A stretch of 26,348 nt of DNA. It comes from Smithella sp. Its GTDB lineage: Bacteria > Desulfobacterota > Syntrophia > Syntrophales > Smithellaceae. The stretch spans positions 1-26,348 of the forward strand of contig JAAZOZ010000015.1 in assembly GCA_012797505.1 (NCBI GenBank), written 5' to 3'. Every line of letters starts with the position of its first letter. Position 1 is the first letter of the stretch. The notes beneath the pieces are model-generated. The model did not search any database. It was not told the origin of the DNA and saw only the letters and a program-made list of their open reading frames with translations. Shown here in pieces: positions 1-7,199 of this stretch. A program made the translations under genes and the position numbers.

Positions 1-393
1 ATGCCGGCAGTAGGTGGCGCAACGGTGTGTGACGATGGCCAGCACGCGGTCCGGATAGCGCTGAATCAGGTTCGGCGCAGGCATGGAGCGGTCTTCGCCG
101 AGCGGGTCGTCCCTAAGGCCCGCGGAGAAGGACAGCTCTCTGAGATCCGGCACGCATTGGAGAGACAGGGGGTCATTTTCATGGTCCGGTTCCAGGAGAG
201 ACAGGTAGTAGGGAGTAATGGCCATGGGATAGCGGGACATTACGCGTTCCAGCGGTTTCCCGTCGCGCGGCGGCGTTTCCAGAATCCGGGTCAAGGCGAT
301 CAGAGATGTTGCGCGATGGCGCAACTGCCAGCGCCAATCCCGCCAGTTGCGGGAAGTTCCATCGGGAAACCGGGAAGCAAAATTTTTTCGCAT
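1..393 (-). CDS. KamA-like radical SAM protein (lysine 2,3-aminomutase family), 5' part only
   Basis: This reading frame starts on the minus strand at 393 and runs off the window at base 1, giving the first 131 residues. The protein contains DWRWQLRH near residues 18-25, ITPYYLSLL near 63-71, DDPLGED near 101-107 and RYPDRVL followed by THRCATYCRH at the end. These are characteristic of lysine 2,3-aminomutase/KamA-type radical SAM enzymes, which use a [4Fe-4S] cluster, SAM and PLP to migrate amino groups. The first two cysteines of the CxxxxCxxC-type cluster motif are visible; the window ends just before the third. ATG at 393 is preceded by a weak AAAGAG element. An in-frame GTG lies three codons upstream, and a stop lies just beyond that. 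Whether it acts on lysine, glutamate or EF-P cannot be told from this fragment. The gene is divergent from the CDF transporter. Confidence 0.82.
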   Translation of the reverse strand, partial: MRKNFASRFPDGTSRNWRDWRWQLRHRATSLIALTRILETPPRDGKPLERVMSRYPMAITPYYLSLLEPDHENDPLSLQCVPDLRELSFSAGLRDDPLGEDRSMPAPNLIQRYPDRVLAIVTHRCATYCRH

Positions 394-520
394 GATTTTC
401 ACTCTTTACGGCGGTTGCGTATCACAATTTTTCTCCGCTGCAAAGAGATTCCCTGCGCTTTTCGAATCAAAAAAAAGGGGATATTCTCCGGCGGCCGTGG
501 TATGCTGAAAAAAATGAGAC

Positions 521-526
521 AGGGGG
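521..526 (+). promoter_or_regulatory. Ribosome binding site deciding the TTG start at 536
   Basis: AGGGGG lies 9 bases before TTG at 536. An in-frame stop at 515 excludes longer forms, and the next in-frame ATG (572) would remove only 12 residues ahead of the first membrane helix. Confidence 0.5.
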
Positions 527-535
527 AATTTCCCG

Positions 536-1510
536 TTGGTTTCCCTTCAGCAGCGTAAAGAACGAACGGCGATGCTTTCGGTCGCCTCCAATGCCGTCCT
601 GGTGATCTTCAAAGCCGCGGTCGGCGTTCTGATTGGCTCCGTTGCTATTTTATCCGAGGCGATTCATTCCGGGATGGATCTGCTGGCGGCGGCCATCGCC
701 CTTTTTTCCGTCAAGACCTCGCATCTTCCGGCCGACGATTTCCATCCCTTCGGCCACGGCAAAGTCGAAAGCATTTCCGGTTTCATCGAGGCCGCTTTGA
801 TTTTTATTGCGGCGTTCTGGATCATTTTTGAATCCGTCCGCAAGCTGATGTCCGCGCAGGTCGTGGAATCGCCCGGCTGGGGCGTTGCGGTGATGTTCTT
901 GTCCGCCGTTGTCAATTATTTTGTCTCCCGGCAGCTTTTCGCGGTGGGCAAAGAAGCGGATTCCCTGGCCCTGCAGGCGGATGCCTGGCATTTGCGGACC
1001 GATGTTTATACGTCGGCGGGCGTAATGGTCAGCCTGGCCGTCATCTGGATCAGCCATTTCTTTTTTGCGGATCCGCGCATTCACTGGCTTGATCCGGTCG
1101 CGGCCATCTTTGTCGCCGCGCTGATTTTGAAGGCGGCATACCATTTGAGCGTCAGGGCAGTCGGCGATCTGATGGACGTCAAATTGCCTCCGGACGAAGA
1201 GGCTTGGATCCGCGGTGCGATTGCCGGCCGCCAACCGGAGATTCACGGTTATCATCAGTTGAAGACGCGCAAGGCCGGCCATTTTCGTTTTATTGAATTT
1301 CACATCAAGGTGGATCCTCAAATGACGGTGGAGGCATCCCACGGGATTGCGCGGGAGTTGAAGCATGCCATGACGGTTCAATATCCCGCCGCAACGGTGA
1401 CGATCCATGTCGAGCCATGCGACGGGAATTGTTCGGAAATTTGCACGGGTGGATGCCTGCTGCCTGAAGCCAGGCGACTGCAGATTGTGAAAACCGCCAG
1501 GCGCCGATGA
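536..1510 (+). CDS. Cation diffusion facilitator (CDF) family metal transporter
   Basis: Predicted inner-membrane metal/proton antiporter of 324 residues, the usual CDF size. The N-terminal part carries several hydrophobic helices. Family metal-site motifs are visible: HSGMD (H44, D48) in helix 2 and ADAWHLRTD (D149, H152, D156) in helix 5, plus HPFGHGKVES near residues 70-79. Residues ~210-295 form the cytoplasmic ferredoxin-like dimerisation domain (IHGYHQLKTRKAG, then FIEFHIKVDP). Likely substrates are Zn2+, Fe2+ or Mn2+, but the metal cannot be assigned. The tail has four cysteines at exact four-residue spacing (C295, C299, C303, C307), which is not part of the standard CDF fold. The start is TTG with a good Shine-Dalgarno; ATG at 572 is the alternative. 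A terminator-like hairpin overlaps the stop, so the gene is probably monocistronic. Confidence 0.9.
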   Translation: MVSLQQRKERTAMLSVASNAVLVIFKAAVGVLIGSVAILSEAIHSGMDLLAAAIALFSVKTSHLPADDFHPFGHGKVESISGFIEAALIFIAAFWIIFESVRKLMSAQVVESPGWGVAVMFLSAVVNYFVSRQLFAVGKEADSLALQADAWHLRTDVYTSAGVMVSLAVIWISHFFFADPRIHWLDPVAAIFVAALILKAAYHLSVRAVGDLMDVKLPPDEEAWIRGAIAGRQPEIHGYHQLKTRKAGHFRFIEFHIKVDPQMTVEASHGIARELKHAMTVQYPAATVTIHVEPCDGNCSEICTGGCLLPEARRLQIVKTARRR

Positions 1511-1536
1511 TCGCGGGGGATTGCCGGTGTTTTTTT
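1502..1536 (+). terminator. Probable Rho-independent terminator after the CDF gene
   Basis: An 11-bp imperfect stem (arms 1502-1512 and 1519-1529; mostly G-C with some G-U pairs and one A-C mismatch) and a 6-base loop are followed by seven T residues at 1530-1536. The left arm overlaps the stop codon of the transporter. It sits immediately before the next promoter. Confidence 0.5.
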
Positions 1537-1542
1537 AAGCCA

Positions 1543-1571
1543 TTGACAATCCGTTCCGTGTATACTATGAG
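1543..1571 (+). promoter_or_regulatory. Sigma70-type promoter for the lipoprotein gene
   Basis: A perfect -35 TTGACA (1543-1548) is followed after 17 bases by TATGAG (1566-1571) as -10. A better-looking TATACT at 1561 would leave only a 12-base spacer and is probably not the hexamer used. The lipoprotein start is ~37 bases downstream. Confidence 0.6.
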
Positions 1572-1607
1572 AAAACAAATTTAAAAATCGAAGAGAGGAG
1601 TGGCATT

Positions 1608-2222
1608 ATGAAGAAAGTAAATTTTCTGATGCGTTGTTTTATCTTGTCAGTTTCAGGAATTCTTCTGGCTATGCTGGTTGTCGGCTGCGGCTCCCTCGGC
1701 AGCAGTGTAAGCAGCGCGCCGCCGGCTTTAAAAGGCGTTTTCATGGATGGTCCGGTGGGCGGGATTGCCTATGCGACCCCGTCGCTCAAAGGCGTTACGA
1801 AAGCGGACGGCGTTTTTGAGTACAGGCCGGGGGAAACGGTTGCGTTTTCCGTGGGCGAACTGGCGCTGGGATCCGCGGCGGGAAAGCCGGTGGTCACTGT
1901 GCTGGATCTTGTGCCTGACGCCAAAGATGCTTCCGACCAGCGGGTGGTGAATATTTGCGTGCTGCTGCAGACGCTTGACCAGGACGGAGACCCCGCCAAT
2001 GGCATTCTGATCAGCGAACAGGCTGCGTCTTTCGTCACGAAATACGGCAAAGGGACGAATTTTAATCAGCATATCCGGAGTTTTTCTTTTGATTCCGGTT
2101 TTCGAAGCCTCATGGCTGAGCTGAACAATGTGGATGCGTTCGGTGAAACCCCCAGAGCCGTCGTACCCGGCAAAATTGCGCAGAAACATCTGGAAGCGAC
2201 GCTTGCCGGGCTGAAAAAATAG
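1608..2222 (+). CDS. Predicted secreted lipoprotein of unknown function
   Basis: A 204-residue protein with a lipoprotein signal peptide: a basic N-terminus (MKKVNF), a hydrophobic stretch, and the lipobox LVVGC with the lipidated cysteine at residue 27. The residue after it is Gly, so outer-membrane sorting is possible, but this rule is from enterobacteria. The mature part has KGVFMDGPVGG, then ADGVFEYRPGETVAFSVGEL, then LLQTLDQDGDPANG. This resembles the repeated beta-type unit seen in uncharacterised lipoproteins and surface proteins, here present only once. DQDGD looks like a possible calcium-binding loop, but that is inference. The RBS AGGAG lies ~9 bases before ATG. The gene has its own promoter and a hairpin downstream, so it is transcribed alone. 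No function is assigned. Confidence 0.85.
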   Translation: MKKVNFLMRCFILSVSGILLAMLVVGCGSLGSSVSSAPPALKGVFMDGPVGGIAYATPSLKGVTKADGVFEYRPGETVAFSVGELALGSAAGKPVVTVLDLVPDAKDASDQRVVNICVLLQTLDQDGDPANGILISEQAASFVTKYGKGTNFNQHIRSFSFDSGFRSLMAELNNVDAFGETPRAVVPGKIAQKHLEATLAGLKK

Positions 2223-2268
2223 AAAAGCAGCAAACAAAAAATAAAGATTTCTTTGCCGTGTTTGTTAC

Positions 2269-2304
2269 AGAGGGCTTTTGCCGCGAGGGGAAAGCCCTCT
2301 CTTT
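2269..2304. terminator. Hairpin between convergent genes, likely bidirectional terminator
   Basis: A perfect 10-bp inverted repeat, AGAGGGCTTT (2269-2278) and AAAGCCCTCT (2291-2300), with a 12-base loop. It lies between the convergent lipoprotein and HD-nuclease genes. The T-run after it is short on the plus side (CTTT), so termination may be weak or partly Rho-dependent. Confidence 0.55.
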
Positions 2305-2333
2305 GCCTGACGGCGGCGCGCAGGCGGTACGGT

Positions 2334-3290
2334 CTACTTTCCTTTGTACAGATAGCGCTCAAAAAAACGGTTATAGGCTGTCCATTCCGAGCCGGCGTTG
2401 GCGGCGTCGGCCTCGACAAAACTATCAAACGCGTTGAGTTTGGCGTCCAGATCATCCATGAAGTGTATGACCAGCGCCTCCCGGGTTTTCGGACGTTTGG
2501 GCGAGCCGAATTCAAATTCGCCGTGATGGCTCAAAATGATATGGCGCAACTCAAGCGCCAGCCGTTCAGGGAAATTGCCGATCGCCTCCATTTTTTTGTT
2601 GATCATTTCCACGCCCATGACCAGATGACCGATCATCCGGCCTTCGTCGCTGTATTCGATGAGCCCGTCGTAAGAAAATTCATAAATTTTGCCGATGTCG
2701 TGCAGGATGCCGCCTGCGATCAGCAGATCCCGGTTCAATTGAGGATAACGCTTCGCGGCTTGGTCCAGCAGGCGCACTACGGAAAGCGTATGCTCCAGCA
2801 GGCCGCCCAGGTAGATGTGGTGAAACCCTTTGGCAGCGGGCGCCCGGCGGAAAAGGTCGGCTGTTTTTTCGTCGTTCAGAAAAGCGCCCAGCAGCTTTTT
2901 CAGAGGATCGGAAGAGATCGTATCGACATATGCGAGGAGATTTTCAAACATTGCCGCGGTATTCAGCTTGCTGACCGGCAGGTAGTCCGATGGATCGATA
3001 TCCTGCGGGTCGCAGGGTTTGGCCGTGAGAATGGAAATCTGAAGGGCATTGCGGTAACTCTGTGCGCGGCCTTCAATGAAAATGATGTCGCCTTTCTTAA
3101 AGACCCGGTCCAGCGCTACCGCGTTGTCCCAGACCTTGCCGTCGGTTTCCCCCGTTTTGTCTTTGAGCCGGACGTTCAGATACGCCGACCCTTTCTGGGA
3201 AAAGGCCATGCTCTTCTCCGCAACCAGAAAGGAAGAGGCAATTTTGTCGCCGGGCTGGATGTCCTGAAGATAGATGTCTTTGGTTTTCAA
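2334..3290 (-). CDS. YhaM-like 3'-5' exoribonuclease (OB-fold plus HD domain)
   Basis: A 318-residue protein, close to the length of Bacillus YhaM (~314). Residues ~5-95 look like an OB-fold nucleic-acid-binding domain (SSFLVAEKSMAF, then KGDIIFIEGRAQSYRN). Residues ~155-285 are a metal-dependent HD domain with H167 (GLLEHTLSV), H197-D198 (GGILHDIGKI), H222, H255-H256 (LSHHGE) and D279-D280. The family is a cytoplasmic nuclease acting on RNA or ssDNA 3' ends; its substrate here is inferred. I chose the TTG at 3290 because AAAGGCGG lies 5 bases upstream. An in-frame ATG at 3356 lies inside selB and adds 22 residues that do not fit the family. The gene begins 28 bases after the selB stop, so the two are probably co-transcribed. 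Confidence 0.85.
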   Translation of the reverse strand: MKTKDIYLQDIQPGDKIASSFLVAEKSMAFSQKGSAYLNVRLKDKTGETDGKVWDNAVALDRVFKKGDIIFIEGRAQSYRNALQISILTAKPCDPQDIDPSDYLPVSKLNTAAMFENLLAYVDTISSDPLKKLLGAFLNDEKTADLFRRAPAAKGFHHIYLGGLLEHTLSVVRLLDQAAKRYPQLNRDLLIAGGILHDIGKIYEFSYDGLIEYSDEGRMIGHLVMGVEMINKKMEAIGNFPERLALELRHIILSHHGEFEFGSPKRPKTREALVIHFMDDLDAKLNAFDSFVEADAANAGSEWTAYNRFFERYLYKGK

Positions 3291-3295
3291 ATGAA

Positions 3296-3303
3296 CCGCC
3301 TTT
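3296..3303 (-). promoter_or_regulatory. Ribosome binding site deciding the TTG start at 3290
   Basis: On the minus strand AAAGGCGG is followed by five bases and then TTG at 3290-3288. No comparable site precedes the upstream in-frame ATG at 3356. Confidence 0.55.
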
Positions 3304-3318
3304 CTAAAAAAATGGAGC

Positions 3319-5232
3319 TTAAGGTTTTTCCCGCAGAATCCGGTGGTCTTCCACACGAACCGTCAGTTTGCTGGCGTCAAAATATTCCATGAGCGGGATG
3401 ATGTATTTGCGCGACAGTCCGGTTAAGTCTTTGAACGTCGCCGGCGTGGCCTGACCGTCCCGGACAAGCTGTGCCTTGTAGTCCTCACGCAATTTGTCCA
3501 GCGCCGTACGCGCAAAGCACAGTTCTTCATTGATTTTTATAAGCTCGCCGTCTTTGATCATCAGCCGGACGATATTTTGCGCCTTGACCTTTTGATCCTT
3601 AAATCGGGTCATCACATCGGAAAGGGAAGGCGGCGCCAGTCCGGCCTGAAGATAGACCGATGCAAGCGATTGCCGTAAAGCGTCCTCTTCCCCTGCCAGC
3701 TGCACCTGATGGGTCGCCAACCTTACATGGTCCTTATCGCTGGCAATCCCTTCTTTTTTAATGAGGCGGGCAAGCACCATATTGAAAAGTTTTCCGGATA
3801 CCGCGTCCGGAAGCGCCGCCTTGAGTTCTTCCTTGGAGATGCCTTCTTTTAAGGGATGGTTCGCGTGATAATCCGCAAGGCTTTTCATCAGGCGCTCCTC
3901 CAGATGAGCGCACAGGTCGGCGGAAAGCGCTGTGGCGTCGTCGCCCGGAAGCAGGATGGCCCGGCGGTCGGAAAATAATTTTTCCAGCGCTTCCCGGATT
4001 TTTTTAGCGGAAATCCCCAGACGGAAGGCGAGGGACGGAACGTTCAGGCCGTTGAAGCCGGCGCGGTCCAGCAGAACGGAAATTTTGTCCTGCAGGCCGC
4101 CGCTTTGCAGGATTTTCAAATCGTCCAGTATCTTTTTGTTTTTCCTTTTGTGCTTGCCCGGCTGCGGGTCGAGAATCCGACCGCCGCCGATGGTGGTGAT
4201 GGGGGAGTAGCTGCGCAGTACGAAATGATCCCCTCCCACCACCACGTCTTCATTCGCCAGAATCAGCTGGGCGAAGGATTGGTCTCCGGGAGAAAGTTCA
4301 TCGGCATCCAGAAGAACTATTCGCGTCATGATTTCCGCCGTGCCGGTGTGCAGACGCGCCAGGGAACGGTTTTTCAGCTTCCGGGCATTCCCGGCCAGGT
4401 ATTCAAAAAACACATCCAGCCTTTGGGTGGGCCGGACGGTCTGCGGTCGCACCAGAACATTGCCCCGTTCGAGCGTTGATTTTTCAATGCCCTGAAGATT
4501 GAGCGCGGTGCGCTGTCCGGAAAAGGCTTCTTCCGTGGGCTGGTTGTGCACCTGAATGCCGCGGATGCGGGCGAAGATATTTTCCGGCAGAATCTGAACC
4601 TCTTCTCCGACGCAGATTTTATCGGAAATCAACGTGCCGGTGACGACGGTTCCGAAGCCTTTCATCGTAAAAATCCTGTCAACCGGCAGACGGAAGATGC
4701 CGTCATCGGTTTTCTCCTGCAGGTGGCGTACGGTTTTGTCGATTTCCCCCAGCAGCTCAGGGATGCCCTGTGTTTGAGATGCTGAAACGGGCACAATGGG
4801 GGCGCCGGCAAGAAACGTGCTTTGCAGATAGTCGGCGATTTCCGAGCGCACCAGATCCAGCCAGTCTTTCTCCACCAGGTCGATTTTGGTAAGGGCCACC
4901 AGGCCGGTGGTAATGCCCAGAAGCGAGCAGATTTGCAGATGCTCCTTCGTTTGCGGCATGACACCTTCATCCGCGGCGATGACCATCAAAACCAGATCGA
5001 TGCCCGCCGCGCCGGCCACCATATTCCGGATGAACTTTTCATGCCCCGGGACATCGACGATGCCCAGCGTATGGCCGGAGGGAAGCAAAAGAGAGGCAAA
5101 CCCCAGTTCGATCGTAATGCCCCTTTCCTTTTCCTCCTTGAGACGGTCCGTGTCAACGCCCGTGAGGGCCTTGATCAGCGATGTCTTTCCGTGATCTACG
5201 TGGCCGGCTGTTCCCAAAACGAAATGTTGCAT
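3319..5232 (-). CDS. selB: Selenocysteine-specific translation elongation factor SelB
   Basis: A GTPase that delivers Sec-tRNA(Sec) to UGA codons marked by a SECIS element. At 637 residues it is near E. coli SelB (614). The GTPase motifs are intact: GHVDHGKT (10-17), RGITIELGF (37-45), DVPGHEKF (60-67) and TKID (115-118). EF-Tu-like beta-barrel domains follow (e.g. FTMKGFGTVVTGTL). The C-terminal ~250 residues look like winged-helix repeats that bind SECIS RNA; the last ends with LTGLSRKYIIPLMEYFD, a typical SelB ending. ATG at 5232 is preceded by AGGAAG and begins MQHFVLGTAGH, as in the family; the 15-residue longer form from 5277 is unlikely. Its presence implies a selenoprotein-making organism, but selA, selD and tRNA-Sec are not in this window. 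Confidence 0.96.
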   Translation of the reverse strand: MQHFVLGTAGHVDHGKTSLIKALTGVDTDRLKEEKERGITIELGFASLLLPSGHTLGIVDVPGHEKFIRNMVAGAAGIDLVLMVIAADEGVMPQTKEHLQICSLLGITTGLVALTKIDLVEKDWLDLVRSEIADYLQSTFLAGAPIVPVSASQTQGIPELLGEIDKTVRHLQEKTDDGIFRLPVDRIFTMKGFGTVVTGTLISDKICVGEEVQILPENIFARIRGIQVHNQPTEEAFSGQRTALNLQGIEKSTLERGNVLVRPQTVRPTQRLDVFFEYLAGNARKLKNRSLARLHTGTAEIMTRIVLLDADELSPGDQSFAQLILANEDVVVGGDHFVLRSYSPITTIGGGRILDPQPGKHKRKNKKILDDLKILQSGGLQDKISVLLDRAGFNGLNVPSLAFRLGISAKKIREALEKLFSDRRAILLPGDDATALSADLCAHLEERLMKSLADYHANHPLKEGISKEELKAALPDAVSGKLFNMVLARLIKKEGIASDKDHVRLATHQVQLAGEEDALRQSLASVYLQAGLAPPSLSDVMTRFKDQKVKAQNIVRLMIKDGELIKINEELCFARTALDKLREDYKAQLVRDGQATPATFKDLTGLSRKYIIPLMEYFDASKLTVRVEDHRILREKP

Positions 5233-5348
5233 GTTTCTTCCTGCTGGTTCGCTTTTCAAGATAGGTTCAAATAACAAACTCCCGTCATTTTAACAACATG
5301 ATATTTTTACAAACGTCTGCGCCGCCGGAACGGATCATGATTTACTTC

Positions 5349-5377
5349 TTGAAAATGCAATGCGGAATTGTTAAAAA
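5349..5377 (+). promoter_or_regulatory. Possible promoter for ruvX-mltG
   Basis: TTGAAA (5349-5354), a 17-base spacer and TAAAAA (5372-5377) lie just ahead of the ruvX Shine-Dalgarno, in the divergent selB/ruvX gap. The -10 is poor and would leave a very short leader, so this is tentative. Confidence 0.25.
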
Positions 5378-5385
5378 AACAAACA

Positions 5386-5392
5386 GAGGTGA
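5386..5392 (+). promoter_or_regulatory. Ribosome binding site deciding the TTG start of ruvX
   Basis: GAGGTGA ends 3 bases before TTG at 5396, with GAGG itself 6 bases away. The TTG directly precedes the conserved RILGVDYG sequence, so there is no room for a later start. Confidence 0.6.
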
Positions 5393-5395
5393 TCT

Positions 5396-5821
5396 TTGCG
5401 CATTCTGGGTGTGGATTATGGTGAAAAACGAATCGGTTTGGCCGTCAGCGACGAGCTGGGCCTGACCGCCCAGGGGCTGCCCACGCTGATTCGCAAAACC
5501 AGGAAAAATGATCTCGAAATCCTGCGGCAGTGGATTCGAAATTATTCGGTTCAGAAAATTGTCATCGGCTATCCGCTGCGCATCGACGGCACGGAAGGCA
5601 TTCAATGTGAAAAAGTCAACCGGTTTGCCCGGTGGCTTGCTGAAAGCTTCCTGCTGCCGGTGATGAAATGGCCGGAAACCCTGACGACCAAAGAGGCGGA
5701 AGACATTCTGCGGGCCTCCGGCGTCCGCTGGCAGAAGAGGAAAGAAAAGGTCGATCAGCTGGCGGCCTGTCTGATTCTGCAAAATTATCTGGACACAGCC
5801 GGAAGGGGAGAGCAAGGGTAA
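5396..5821 (+). CDS. ruvX: RuvX/YqgF family RNase H-like nuclease
   Basis: A 141-residue protein of the YqgF/RuvX family (RNase H fold), linked to 16S rRNA 5'-end maturation and proposed as a Holliday junction resolvase. Acidic active-site positions are visible: D7 in GVDYGEKRIGLAVSD, E94 in WPETLTTKEAE, and D120 in KVDQLAACLIL. The middle motif usually reads DERLTT; here it is PETLTT, so the Glu is kept but the preceding Asp is Pro and the Arg is Thr. The start is TTG with a GAGGTGA site. It lies 57 bases upstream of mltG, on the same strand, and is probably co-transcribed with it. Confidence 0.9.
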   Translation: MRILGVDYGEKRIGLAVSDELGLTAQGLPTLIRKTRKNDLEILRQWIRNYSVQKIVIGYPLRIDGTEGIQCEKVNRFARWLAESFLLPVMKWPETLTTKEAEDILRASGVRWQKRKEKVDQLAACLILQNYLDTAGRGEQG

Positions 5822-5877
5822 GAACACCGGAGTTCGCCCGCTGTGTGCGGTCTTTTTTGAGCGGATGGAATGGCTCT

Positions 5878-6921
5878 ATGAAGTCAAAGAAAAGCAAAAT
5901 AATGCTTTACGTTTTATCCCTGCCCGTGATCGTGGCCTTGGTGTTTGGCGCCATCCTGTTCAGCTATGCCGTGACGCCGATTCATTCGGCGAAAGAAAAA
6001 ACCGTTGTGGTGGATATTCCGACCGGCAGCAGCTTGATTCAAATCATCAAAATTCTCCATGACGCCGATCTGGTTCAAAACCGATTCCTGTTTCATGTTC
6101 TGGTTACGGTGAAAGGAGGGGCCCGATCGGTTCGCGCCGGAGAGTATGAATTTGCCGCAACGATTACGCCTTCCCATCTGGCGGACAAGCTTCTTCATGG
6201 CGACATCAAAAAATATCCTGTAACTATTTACGAAGACAGTTCGCTTTCGCAGGTTGCCCTGCGTCTCCAGGAAAACAAATTGATCAACGAAAAGGATTTT
6301 TTTGAATTATCGCAGGATGCGGAATTTTTATCCGAGTTGGGCATCCGGAGTTCTTCCATGGAAGGGTATCTCTTTCCCGATACGTATTTTCTGGATCGAT
6401 CCATGACCACGCGGCGGATCATGCGCATGATGGTGGAACGATTTCAGAGCAAGGTCTCGCCGGAAATGATCCGCCAGGCCGCGCAAAAAGGCTTGAATGT
6501 CCATCAGTTTGTAACCTTTGCGTCACTGGTGGGAAAAGAATCCGGCTGTGCTGCGGAGAAGCCGTTGATTGCAGCGGTTTTCTATAATCGTTTGAAAAAG
6601 GGGATGCCTCTTCAGAGTGATCCGACGGCCGTTTACGACCTCAAGAATTTCAAGGGGAAAGTGATGAGATCCCACTATAAACGGGAATCTCCTTACAATA
6701 CTTACCTGATTCGCGGTTTGCCGCCCGGTCCCATTGCCAGTCCGGGGCTGGATTCTTTTCAGGCGGTCCTGCAACCCGCAGCGGTGGATTATCTCTATTT
6801 TGTTTCCAAGGGGGACGGCACGCACCACTTTTCGTCATCGCTTATGGCCCACAATGACGCAACGGTTCGTTTTCGCAATATGATTAACAGGAAAGAGAAA
6901 GTGGAAGAGACGGTTCGTTAG
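5878..6921 (+). CDS. mltG: Endolytic murein transglycosylase MltG
   Basis: A membrane-bound lytic transglycosylase that cleaves nascent glycan strands and so sets their length. At 347 residues it is close to E. coli MltG (340). The N-terminus has a short basic segment and one transmembrane helix (~residues 8-31). A LysM-like region follows (VVVDIPTGSSLIQIIKIL), then the YceG catalytic domain. Conserved pieces include EGYLFPDTYFL, FASLVGKES with the catalytic Glu at 221, and FYNRLKKGMPLQSDPTAVY. The ATG at 5878 fits the topology; longer in-frame versions extend back into ruvX and lack family character. The Shine-Dalgarno is weak, and coupling to ruvX is possible. The gene precedes the dcw operon but is separated from it by a 278-base AT-rich gap. 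Confidence 0.95.
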   Translation: MKSKKSKIMLYVLSLPVIVALVFGAILFSYAVTPIHSAKEKTVVVDIPTGSSLIQIIKILHDADLVQNRFLFHVLVTVKGGARSVRAGEYEFAATITPSHLADKLLHGDIKKYPVTIYEDSSLSQVALRLQENKLINEKDFFELSQDAEFLSELGIRSSSMEGYLFPDTYFLDRSMTTRRIMRMMVERFQSKVSPEMIRQAAQKGLNVHQFVTFASLVGKESGCAAEKPLIAAVFYNRLKKGMPLQSDPTAVYDLKNFKGKVMRSHYKRESPYNTYLIRGLPPGPIASPGLDSFQAVLQPAAVDYLYFVSKGDGTHHFSSSLMAHNDATVRFRNMINRKEKVEETVR

Positions 6922-7128
6922 CCGGTTTTTATTTATCTATCTGTATAATATAATTAATCTTTATTGTTAAAATCCGGTTTTTGCTTCTCTCGTATTCAGG
7001 TACGTTGCATTTCCCCCCTGCAGCTCTGGCCGGTTTATTTTGCAATCCGTCAAGTCGCCACCGATTTATAACCCAATTTTCTCAGTGATATTCAATTATT
7101 CGATTATCAAAAAAGATTCATTTTTTGC

Positions 7129-7157
7129 TTGACAAAGCGTTTTTCCCTCTTTATAGT
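7129..7157 (+). promoter_or_regulatory. Main promoter of the dcw operon (Pmra)
   Basis: A perfect -35 TTGACA (7129-7134), a 17-base spacer and a near-perfect -10 TATAGT (7152-7157) predict transcription starting near 7164, ~36 bases before mraZ. This is the strongest sigma70-like promoter in the window. The upstream gap (6922-7128) is AT-rich and holds no gene. Confidence 0.8.
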
Positions 7158-7161
7158 CGGG

Positions 7162-7191
7162 CCAGTGGAGTAAAGTGGCTTATTGTGGAGG
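7162..7191 (+). promoter_or_regulatory. Putative MraZ operator (three 10-bp direct repeats)
   Basis: Three consecutive 10-base units at 7162, 7172 and 7182 each carry GTGG at the same position (7165, 7175, 7185); the first two read AGTGG. MraZ is known to bind tandem direct repeats of ~10-bp period between the promoter and start of its own operon (TGGGN repeats in E. coli, AAAGTG-type repeats in mollicutes). Here the repeats begin at the predicted transcription start and run into the mraZ Shine-Dalgarno. Bound MraZ could therefore block both transcription and translation. Confidence 0.65.
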
Positions 7192-7199
7192 GGAACGTG

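Noticed and set aside
1..558. 185-codon plus-strand frame at the left edge
   Set aside because: It is antisense to the recognisable KamA-like sequence and runs through the divergent intergenic region; no motif supports it.
1561..1566. TATACT as -10 of the lipoprotein promoter
   Set aside because: The spacer to TTGACA would be 12 bases, too short for sigma70; TATGAG at 1566 gives 17.
2253..3392. 379-codon plus-strand frame opposite the HD nuclease
   Set aside because: Antisense shadow; the minus strand has intact OB and HD motifs.
5233..5395. tRNA-Sec (selC) or SECIS element near selB
   Set aside because: I could not form a tRNA cloverleaf in the selB/ruvX gap; it holds only promoter-like AT-rich sequence.
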